A stretch of DNA of 64,000 nt, taken from contig JAWKNW010000002.1 in the NCBI GenBank assembly GCA_041391505.1, forward strand, positions 248,001 through 312,000, given 5' to 3'. Every line of letters begins with the position of its first letter. The first letter of the stretch is position 1. Source of the stretch: Rhodothermales bacterium (GTDB taxonomy: Bacteria > Bacteroidota > Rhodothermia > Rhodothermales > JAHQVL01). The position numbers and the translations under genes are program-made. The notes under the pieces are model-generated. The model had not been told where the DNA came from. It made no database searches and saw nothing but the letters and a program-made list of their open reading frames with translations. Shown here piece by piece: positions 16,673-23,815 of the stretch.

Positions 16673-18187
16673 ATGAGATCCATTCTGTTGCTGTTTGCAG
16701 GACTTCTCGTCGCCATGCCGCTGCGCGCGCAGGTGACGCCGCAGGGCACGAGTCCGCACGGCGACCTTACCATCGGCGTGGGCTGCGACGCCTGCCACAA
16801 GACGGAGGGCTGGACGCCGCTGCGCGAGCCGCTCGCCTTCTCGCACAGCATGCAGACCGGCTTCCCGCTGACGGGCAGCCATAACCGGGTCGCCTGCGCG
16901 TCGTGCCATATCGACCTCCGCTTCGACGAGCCGGCCGTCGCCGCGACCGAATGCGCCACCTGCCATGTCGATGTCCACCAGGGCGCCTACCTCGAGGCCT
17001 GCGTCGATTGCCACAATACCACCCTCTTCCAGGATGTGGAGGGCATCGCCATCCACACGCGGACCAGCTTCCCGCTCACCGGCACCCACGCCCAGCTGAA
17101 CTGCACGAGCTGCCACACCAACGACACCGGCGGCGCGTTCACCGCCATCGAGACCGAGTGCGCGTCCTGCCACCAGGAGGATTACGACGGCGCCCGGAGC
17201 ATCGACCACGTCGCGGCCGGCTTCCCCACCGAATGCGAAACCTGCCATAACGCGGTAGGCTGGCAGGGCGCTGTCTTCGAACATGCGATCGCCTCCAACG
17301 GCTTCTCCCTCCTCGGCGCGCACGACGCCCTGGCCTGCGCCGCGTGCCACCGCTCGCCCGATCTCACCCCGATTTTTTCCGCCCGCAACGACCAGGACTG
17401 TTATTCCTGCCATCAGGAGGATTACGACGACCACCACGCCAATACCGGATTCCCCACGACCTGCGTGGATTGCCACAGCCCGGACTCCTGGGACGGGGCC
17501 GCCTTCGACCACGTCCTGGCATCGGATGGGTTCGCACTGCTCGGCGCGCATGAAACGCTGCAATGCGAGAGCTGCCACAGCCTGCCGGACCTCACGCCGC
17601 TCTTCAACCCCGCCGGCGACCAGGACTGCATCACCTGCCATCAGCCCGACTACAACGCCAACCACGCCGGCAGTGGATTCCCCACCACCTGCCTCAACTG
17701 CCACGGCACGACCACCTGGGAGGGCGCGGACTTCGACCACGTCGCCGCGTCGAACGGCTTCGCACTCGTCGGAGCACACAACAAACTGGCCTGCGAGAAT
17801 TGCCATAGCCTGCCGGATCTCACGCCGCTGTTCAATCCGTCGGACAATGAGGATTGCATCACCTGCCATCAGCCGGATTACAACGCCAACCATGCCGGCT
17901 CCGGCTTCCCGACCACCTGCCTCGAGTGTCACAATACCACCGATTGGGACGACACGTCCGCCTTCGATCACGACGGGCTCTACTTCCGCATCTATTCCGG
18001 AAAGCATAGAGGCCGATGGTCGAACAACTGCCAGACGTGCCATCTGCAGGCCAACAATTACCCGTACTTCAGTTGCGAAGGCGCCTGCCATCAGCATACG
18101 CAGACGCGGATGGACAACGAGCACCGCGGAAAAAATGGCTATGCGTTTGACTTCCCCACCTGCCTGAACTGCCACGCACGCGTCTGA
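16673..18187 (+). CDS. 19-heme repeat cytochrome c, short paralogue of the giant cytochrome
   Basis: This 504 aa secreted protein has a signal peptide (cut near LRAQV) and 18 CXXCH plus one CX3CH (CEGACH). Its N-cap and C-cap match those of the 1,180 aa protein almost residue for residue (QGTSPHG start; YFSCEGACH and NGYAFDFP near the end), but only three 76-aa units lie between. A strong RBS (AGGAG, 16661-16665) precedes the ATG by 7 nt. It probably fills the same structural role with a shorter reach, for example a periplasmic instead of an extracellular segment. It closes the redox locus; 138 bp of unremarkable sequence follow. Confidence 0.93.
   Translation: MRSILLLFAGLLVAMPLRAQVTPQGTSPHGDLTIGVGCDACHKTEGWTPLREPLAFSHSMQTGFPLTGSHNRVACASCHIDLRFDEPAVAATECATCHVDVHQGAYLEACVDCHNTTLFQDVEGIAIHTRTSFPLTGTHAQLNCTSCHTNDTGGAFTAIETECASCHQEDYDGARSIDHVAAGFPTECETCHNAVGWQGAVFEHAIASNGFSLLGAHDALACAACHRSPDLTPIFSARNDQDCYSCHQEDYDDHHANTGFPTTCVDCHSPDSWDGAAFDHVLASDGFALLGAHETLQCESCHSLPDLTPLFNPAGDQDCITCHQPDYNANHAGSGFPTTCLNCHGTTTWEGADFDHVAASNGFALVGAHNKLACENCHSLPDLTPLFNPSDNEDCITCHQPDYNANHAGSGFPTTCLECHNTTDWDDTSAFDHDGLYFRIYSGKHRGRWSNNCQTCHLQANNYPYFSCEGACHQHTQTRMDNEHRGKNGYAFDFPTCLNCHARV
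17234..17917 (+). repeat. Three tandem 228-bp 3-heme units
   Basis: Unit starts fall at 17234, 17462, 17690 and 17918, exactly 228 bp apart, the same length as in the giant cytochrome. Each unit carries three CXXCH and the FDH/FEH, GAH and HA(G/N) histidines. The DNA of these units is less alike than that of the middle units of the long array, so this copy has not been homogenised recently. Confidence 0.92.
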
Positions 18188-18325
18188 GGCTCGTCCGGCC
18201 CACCGGGTACGCTCTTTGATTATGGCACTATAGCGCGTCGTTATCCTCTCAACGACGCCAATTATTCCCGAACCAGGAACGCGTTGTCCCCTTACGGGGG
18301 CGTTTCTGCCAGGTAGTGCCGAACC

Positions 18326-19240
18326 ATGCTTCCACTTCCTTCTCCTTCGCCCGCAGCGCTGGCCGCCTTTCTCCTGGCGGTCGCGTTTCTCGGCGCGTTG
18401 AGTACCCTCAGCGTCGTCCTTACCGTGTCGCGGCTCCGGCCGCATCTCCTTCCGAGCACGCTGCGCCTCGACCTGATGACGGAGCAGCGCATGCTCCAGC
18501 ACGCCCGGCGCCTGGCGCGGGTGAATGCCGCGCGGGCGGACCGGATGCAGGCCGCGCTCCTCGACAACGTGAGCCACGAGTTTCGCACGCCGCTCACAGG
18601 CATCCTCGCGGCAGCGCAAATCCTGAGGGACGCCGTCGACACCGAGCAGCGCGAACTCACCGAGATGATTATCCGGGACAGCCAGCGCATGCACGCGACG
18701 TTGTCGAACGTGCTCGAGCTCGTGGAATTCGAGGCCGCGGCGCACACGGTCCAGCCGGCGGACGTCGACCTCAACGACGTCGTCCGGGAGGCCCTGGCGC
18801 CGTACACGACCTTCGCCGCCCGAAAAGGCATCGCGCTGCTGGGGCCCGAGGTGGCTGCGCCCGTTCGGGTGGTGAGCGACCCCGCGTTGCTCTGCAAGGT
18901 GATCGGCAACCTGGTCGACAACGCGATCAAGTTCACCGACGAAGGCGAGGTGCGCGTCCGGGTCCGGCCTGAGGGCGACCGTTTCTGCGTCGATGTCGCC
19001 GACACGGGCCCCGGCATCGCCAAACCGATGTTGCCGCTGCTGTTCACCCCGTTCACGCAGGGGAGCCAGGGCCTGAGCCGGTCGCACGCCGGCACGGGGC
19101 TCGGGCTGACCGTGACGAAGCGGCTGGTAGACCTCCTCGGCGGGCACATCACGATCAGCACGAGCCCCGGCTCGGGGAGCGTCTTCAGCATTTCCCTGCC
19201 CATCGATGGCATCGAATCCGGGGAGGGCGTGTCCGATTGA
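18326..19240 (+). CDS. Sensor histidine kinase with short membrane anchor
   Basis: This 304 aa protein has one N-terminal TM segment (about 11-34), a short linker, the H-box with His84 (NVSHEFRTPL), the N-box (NLVDNAIKFTDEG) and ATP-binding boxes (VADTGPGI, GTGLGLTV). There is no periplasmic sensor domain and no response regulator next to it, so it is an orphan kinase in this window. It follows the short cytochrome on the same strand by 138 bp and could answer to redox state, but nothing in the sequence shows this. The aminotransferase gene lies 70 bp downstream. Confidence 0.9.
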   Translation: MLPLPSPSPAALAAFLLAVAFLGALSTLSVVLTVSRLRPHLLPSTLRLDLMTEQRMLQHARRLARVNAARADRMQAALLDNVSHEFRTPLTGILAAAQILRDAVDTEQRELTEMIIRDSQRMHATLSNVLELVEFEAAAHTVQPADVDLNDVVREALAPYTTFAARKGIALLGPEVAAPVRVVSDPALLCKVIGNLVDNAIKFTDEGEVRVRVRPEGDRFCVDVADTGPGIAKPMLPLLFTPFTQGSQGLSRSHAGTGLGLTVTKRLVDLLGGHITISTSPGSGSVFSISLPIDGIESGEGVSD

Positions 19241-19310
19241 TCCGCCGTGAACCTTTCCGGACACACTGAGTCGTACATCCGCGTAGCGTCAACCAATCGT
19301 ATGCGAGCCC

Positions 19311-20639
19311 ATGACGTCATTCTCGATGGATTACGATCTGCCGTTCCGGGAGGAGGAGGACACGCTGGCCGGCGAGCAGCGGACCTACCTGTTCCCGTGC
19401 GTGCGCCCCTATTACAACGAGCCGCTGGTGCTCAAGCGGGCGGAGGGCGTGTGGGTCTACGATGAGCACGACACCCCCTTTCTGGATCTGTTCGCCGGCA
19501 TCCTGTCGACCTCGCTCGGGCACTGCCATCCGGAAGTCGTCGAGCGCGTTCGCGAGCAGGTCGGCGTCCTGGGGCACACCTCCACGCTGTACGTCACCGA
19601 GCAGCAGATCCAGGTGGCCAAACGGCTGGCGGACCTCGCCCCGGGCCGGCTGCAGCGGTCGCTCTTCCTGAACAGCGGCACCGCCGCGATCGATGCCGCC
19701 GTCATGGTGGCGCGGATGTATACCGGGCGCGACGAGATCATCGCGCTCCGGCTCGGCTACTCGGGCAACAGCGTGCTGGCGACGAACTTGACGGCCCACG
19801 CCCCCTGGCGCCCGCTCTCGAGCGCCGTCCCGGGCATCAAACACGCGCTCGCTCCCTATCCGTACCGGAGCCCGTTCGGGGATGACCCCGAACTGAACGC
19901 CGCACGGTTCGCCGACGACATCGAGAACATCATCCAGACGGCCACAAACGGCCGGCCGGCGGCCCTGCTGGCGGAGACCATCCTGGGCGTGGGCGGCTTC
20001 ATCGTCCCGCCGCCGGGGTACTTCCAGCGCGCCGCCGAGATCGTCCGCAGCTATGGCGGCCTCTTCATTTGCGACGAGGTGCAGACCGGCTTCGGCCGCA
20101 CGGGCCAGCACTGGTTCGGCATCGAGCACTGGGATGTCGAGCCCGACATCATGATCATGGCGAAGGGCATCGCGAACGGATTCCCGGTGGGCGCCGTGAT
20201 CGCGCGCGCCGACGTGGCCGCGGCCTGGGAGAAAAAGATGATTTCGACGTTCGGCGGCAACCCGGTCGCGATGGCCGCGGCAGAGACGACGCTGGACGTG
20301 ATGGTGCGCGAGAACGTGCCCGCGCGGGCCGAGGCGCGAGGCCGGCAGCTGCGCGCCGGGCTCGATGCCCTCGCGGAGCGCTACCCGTGGATCGGGGAGG
20401 TCCGCGGCATGGGGCTGATGCAGGCCCTCGAACTGGTCGTCGACCGCGAGAGCAAACAGCCGGACCCCGAACGGGCCCAGGCGCTGCTCCACGCGGCCAA
20501 ATCGGAGCGGCTGCTGATCGGCCTCGGGGGGCTCAACAATCATGTTATCCGAATCGGCCCTTCGTTGCTGATCACCGCCTCCGAAATCGACGACGCGCTG
20601 GGCCGGCTCGCCCGGGCCTGTGAGCGCGTTGCCGTCTAA
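19311..20639 (+). CDS. Class III PLP-dependent aminotransferase (AGXT2-like)
   Basis: This 442 aa protein has the fold-type I class III signature: NSGTAAID near 121-128 for phosphate binding, ICDEVQTGFGRTG with Asp255 that contacts the pyridine N, and the Schiff-base Lys285 in IMAKGIANGFP. The length is typical. Such enzymes move amino groups from omega-amino acids, alanine or ornithine-like donors to 2-oxo acids in the cytoplasm. The substrate cannot be told; the overall pattern resembles alanine-glyoxylate aminotransferase 2 and 4-aminobutyrate aminotransferases. No pathway partners are adjacent. Confidence 0.88.
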   Translation: MTSFSMDYDLPFREEEDTLAGEQRTYLFPCVRPYYNEPLVLKRAEGVWVYDEHDTPFLDLFAGILSTSLGHCHPEVVERVREQVGVLGHTSTLYVTEQQIQVAKRLADLAPGRLQRSLFLNSGTAAIDAAVMVARMYTGRDEIIALRLGYSGNSVLATNLTAHAPWRPLSSAVPGIKHALAPYPYRSPFGDDPELNAARFADDIENIIQTATNGRPAALLAETILGVGGFIVPPPGYFQRAAEIVRSYGGLFICDEVQTGFGRTGQHWFGIEHWDVEPDIMIMAKGIANGFPVGAVIARADVAAAWEKKMISTFGGNPVAMAAAETTLDVMVRENVPARAEARGRQLRAGLDALAERYPWIGEVRGMGLMQALELVVDRESKQPDPERAQALLHAAKSERLLIGLGGLNNHVIRIGPSLLITASEIDDALGRLARACERVAV

Positions 20640-20744
20640 AATGGGGAATCCCCCCACATTCGTGCGCCAAACGGATCGGTAGATTACGCCGGTGCTTCGG
20701 AACAGTGGGTAGAACCGCTCGCTATGGTTAATGTCCAAATCTGC

Positions 20745-20773
20745 TTGACGAAGTGGCCAGTTTGGGATATCAT
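20745..20773 (+). promoter_or_regulatory. Candidate sigma-70-type promoter of the TPR kinase
   Basis: TTGACG (20745-20750), a 17 bp spacer and TATCAT (20768-20773) match the classic -35/-10 layout. They lie about 95-150 bp before the kinase start, depending on which start is used. A small hairpin (GGCTG/CAGCC, 20776-20793) follows at once. Whether this lineage uses such promoters is not shown here. Confidence 0.4.
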
Positions 20774-20868
20774 AGGCTGGGGGTTTTCAGCCCACTGGTC
20801 GACCCACATCGCGCTATCCTCTGTGGCCCACGCCATGGCAGGTATTTGTTTCGCCCATCGTTCAGTAG

Positions 20869-23589
20869 GTGGTGATTGCCTCGTCTTCGGGTGATACTGA
20901 AGAAGGAATTCGCCGTTTGTGCCTCATGGATTACAGTGAATCACATGCCGGAGGGAAGGCACCGTACACCGTAAGGCCGGCGGAGCGCTCCGGCATATCC
21001 TATGCGCATCAGAATGCGTGGGCGAATCTTCCGGTGGATGAGTCGTACGACGAGGCGGTCGAGGAATCGGGGTATCAATCGATCCATCTTTCCCAGATCG
21101 ACCAGCCGCGCACCCCGCAGCGCCCCGAACGGTACCGGATCGGCGACCGGATAGGCGACCGCTACACCGTGCTCGACATCCACCGCGGCTCGATGGGCGT
21201 GATCTACGCCACCTTCGACGAAGTCGAGAAGATGCCGCGCGCGCTCAAGACGCTCCAGCAGCGGTTCGCGCATATCCACGAAATGCAACGCATGTTCGTG
21301 GAGGAAGCCTCCGTCTGGGTGCGCATCGAAAAACACCCGTTTATCGTCCGCGCCTTTCTGGTGGACATCTACGACGGCCAGCCTTTCGTCATCACCGAAT
21401 ACATCCGCGGCCAGGAGGGCATGGGGAACGACCTGCGTTCCTGGCTGGGCCACCCGCAGCTGACGCTGCCGGTGGGGGTCGACCTCGCGCTCCAGATCTC
21501 CCAGGCGCTCCAGCACGCCACCCGCAAGGTTGGCGGCCTGGTGCATCGCGACCTCAAGCCCGGCAACGTGCTGATCGACGAGCAGCGACGGGCGCTGGTG
21601 GCGGATTTCGGCCTCGTCTACGCCAACGACGCACGCAGCGGCACGCCGGCATACATGGCTCCGGAGCAATGGCTTCGGCTCGACGTCACGGCGCAGACCG
21701 ACATCTACGCGTTCGGGTGCATCCTGTACGAGATGGTCACCGGCCACCGGCTCTTCCCCGCGAAGACGATCGATGAGTGGCAGGAAGTCCATCTCTACCA
21801 GAAGCCGGTGCCGCCGCGCGTCCTCAACCCCGCGATCCCGCACGACCTCGAGGCGTTCGTGCTCCAGTGCCTGTCCAAGTCGGCCCACGAACGGCCGCGC
21901 GGGTGGGACGAAGTCGTGCATCAATGCGCGGCATGGTACGAGCGCGTGGCCGGCAAGCAGGCGCAGCTGGATTTCAGCAACTACGACCTCAAGGCCGGCG
22001 AGCTGATCAACGCCAGCTATTCGCTGACGCAGCTCGGCAAATACGAGGAGGTGCTCGAGGTGTGCGACCGGGCGCTCGCCATCAATGCCAACAATACGAC
22101 GGCCCTGTACAACAAGGGCATCGCGCTGGGCAAGATCGGGCGGTACGAACAGGCGGTAGCCGCCTACGACCGGGTCCTCGCGATCGACCCGGGCGATGCC
22201 GGCGCGCAGTACCACAAGGGCAACGCGCTGATGGCGCTGGGCCGGCACGAACAGGCCGTCGCCGCCTACGACGAGACGCTGACGCTCAGCAAGCAGGATG
22301 TGGCGGCGTGGTACAACAAGGCGATCGCCCTCAATCATCTCGGGCGGTACGAAGAAGCGCTCGACGCCTGCGAGCAGTCGCTGGCCATCGAACAGAACTC
22401 CGTCGCGTGGCAAAACCGCGGGCATGCGCTCATCGCGCTGGAGCGTTTCGCGGAGGCCGTCGAGGCGTACCTGCGGGCCGTCGACCTGGATCATTCCGAC
22501 CTGGATTCCTGGTACAATCTGGGCAACGCCTACATGACGATCAACCTGTACCAGGAAGCCGTCGACGCCTACAACCGGGTGCTGTCGCTCGCGCCGAACG
22601 ACCCGGGCGCCTGGAACAACAAGGGCATCGCGCTGAAGCATCTCGGCCACTATGACGAGGCGGTCGAGGCGTACAACACGGCGCTGGAGCTGGACCCGAA
22701 CGACGCCGGCGCGTGGAACAACAAGGGCAACGCCCTCCTCCAACTCGGCCAGATGGACAAGGCGATGGCGGCGTTCGTCCGCGCCCTCGTGCTCAACCCG
22801 GAAGACCCCAGTTCGTGGTATAACAAAGGCATCGCGCTGGCGCAGGTGGGGCGCTACATCCAGGCCATCGAGGCGTACGACCGGGCGCTCGCGTTGAGCC
22901 CGGCCTCCCCGCAGATCTGGTACCACAAAGGCATCGCCCTCATCAAACTGGGCCGGTATCAGGAAGCCATGAAGGCGAACGACCGCGCCCTCGCGCTCGA
23001 CCCGCTTTCGGTGGATGTATGGTACAATAACGGTATCGCCCTCAACCACATGGGGCGCTATCGGGATGCCGTCGCCGCCTACGACCGCGCCCTCGCGCTC
23101 GACCCCACCTATGGGGACGCGTCCTACAACAAGGGCAACGCGCTCACGAACATGGGGCTCTTCAGCGAGGCTGTGGATGCCTATAACATCGCGCTGCGCC
23201 TCAACCCGGACGACGTGGAAGCCGCCTATAACAAGGGAATCGCGCTGACCAAGCTCAAGCTGTTCGACGAGGCCATCGCCACCTACGACAGCGTGCTGCA
23301 TCAGCATCCGAACGACGTCGACGCCTGGTTCAACAAAGGGATCGCGCTGGAGCACGTTAAGCGATACCCCGAAGCGTACGTCGCCTACGAACGCGTGCTC
23401 GAACTCAACCAGACCCATTCCGGCGCCTGGACCAAAAAAAGCAGCATCCTCATGCGTCTGCGCCGCTACCGCGAAGCGCTGCAGGCCAGCGAAAACGCCC
23501 TGCAGATCAACCCCGAGGATATGGAGGCGTTGCGCAACAAGGGGTTGGCGCTCAACTACCTGAAAAACGAGCGCCCCGCCGGCCGTTAG
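20869..23589 (+). CDS. Ser/Thr protein kinase with 15 C-terminal TPRs
   Basis: With the GTG start this is 906 aa; ATG 20926 (887 aa) is a real alternative, and neither has a convincing RBS. The kinase domain (about 93-370) has a Gly loop (GSMGVIYATF), Lys127 in ALKTL, HRDLKPGN (226-233), DFG (246-248) and PAYMAPEQ. From about 385 follow fifteen 34-residue TPRs and a partial sixteenth, most with the (W/Y)NKGIAL...YDRALALDP pattern. No transmembrane helix is evident, so kinase and scaffold are probably cytoplasmic. TPR-tailed Hanks-type kinases usually dock protein partners. None is encoded next to it, and the targets are unknown. Confidence 0.92.
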   Translation: MVIASSSGDTEEGIRRLCLMDYSESHAGGKAPYTVRPAERSGISYAHQNAWANLPVDESYDEAVEESGYQSIHLSQIDQPRTPQRPERYRIGDRIGDRYTVLDIHRGSMGVIYATFDEVEKMPRALKTLQQRFAHIHEMQRMFVEEASVWVRIEKHPFIVRAFLVDIYDGQPFVITEYIRGQEGMGNDLRSWLGHPQLTLPVGVDLALQISQALQHATRKVGGLVHRDLKPGNVLIDEQRRALVADFGLVYANDARSGTPAYMAPEQWLRLDVTAQTDIYAFGCILYEMVTGHRLFPAKTIDEWQEVHLYQKPVPPRVLNPAIPHDLEAFVLQCLSKSAHERPRGWDEVVHQCAAWYERVAGKQAQLDFSNYDLKAGELINASYSLTQLGKYEEVLEVCDRALAINANNTTALYNKGIALGKIGRYEQAVAAYDRVLAIDPGDAGAQYHKGNALMALGRHEQAVAAYDETLTLSKQDVAAWYNKAIALNHLGRYEEALDACEQSLAIEQNSVAWQNRGHALIALERFAEAVEAYLRAVDLDHSDLDSWYNLGNAYMTINLYQEAVDAYNRVLSLAPNDPGAWNNKGIALKHLGHYDEAVEAYNTALELDPNDAGAWNNKGNALLQLGQMDKAMAAFVRALVLNPEDPSSWYNKGIALAQVGRYIQAIEAYDRALALSPASPQIWYHKGIALIKLGRYQEAMKANDRALALDPLSVDVWYNNGIALNHMGRYRDAVAAYDRALALDPTYGDASYNKGNALTNMGLFSEAVDAYNIALRLNPDDVEAAYNKGIALTKLKLFDEAIATYDSVLHQHPNDVDAWFNKGIALEHVKRYPEAYVAYERVLELNQTHSGAWTKKSSILMRLRRYREALQASENALQINPEDMEALRNKGLALNYLKNERPAGR

Positions 23590-23610
23590 GTCCACGCCGT
23601 TACTCCATGC

Positions 23611-23650
23611 CGTCGCGCCGCCACCCGTTCCGTCGCGTCGCCACCCGCTC
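23611..23650 (+). repeat. Two tandem 20-bp units
   Basis: Two copies of a 20-mer (CGTCGCGYCGCCACCCGYTC) sit end to end just after the kinase stop, and a partial third begins at 23651. They border the inverted repeat that follows. Function is unknown. Confidence 0.7.
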
Positions 23651-23655
23651 CGTAC

Positions 23656-23779
23656 CGTCATCCCCGACCTGATCGGGGATCCATGGAAGGCCCAAGAATA
23701 CCTCATTTGCGGTTCCTGGCGCGATTTTATGCAACCCTAACGCCTCGTATGGATCCCCGATCGGGGTCGGGGATGACGG
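23656..23779. repeat. REP/MITE-like inverted repeat between convergent genes
   Basis: A 29-bp left arm (23656-23684, starting CGTCATCCCCGA and itself containing CCCCGA..GATCGGGG) is matched by its reverse complement at 23749-23778 with one indel. The loop is about 64 bp and less GC-rich. It sits between the end of the TPR kinase and the end of the sialidase-like gene, where it could act as a bidirectional terminator or be a short mobile palindrome. Similar CGTCATCCCCGA palindromes are common in many bacteria. No transposase is near. Confidence 0.7.
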
Positions 23780-23815
23780 AGGCGGGGGTTTTGAGTAATC
23801 TCTTAAGGAAGAACG

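Noticed and set aside
16619..19264. Long antisense open frame over the short cytochrome and sensor kinase
   Set aside because: Same composition effect; the sense strand has clear families with RBS and conserved motifs.
20941..23706. A 921-codon antisense frame over the TPR kinase
   Set aside because: It mirrors the TPR codon periodicity and shows no domain. The kinase and TPR motifs on the plus strand explain the region.
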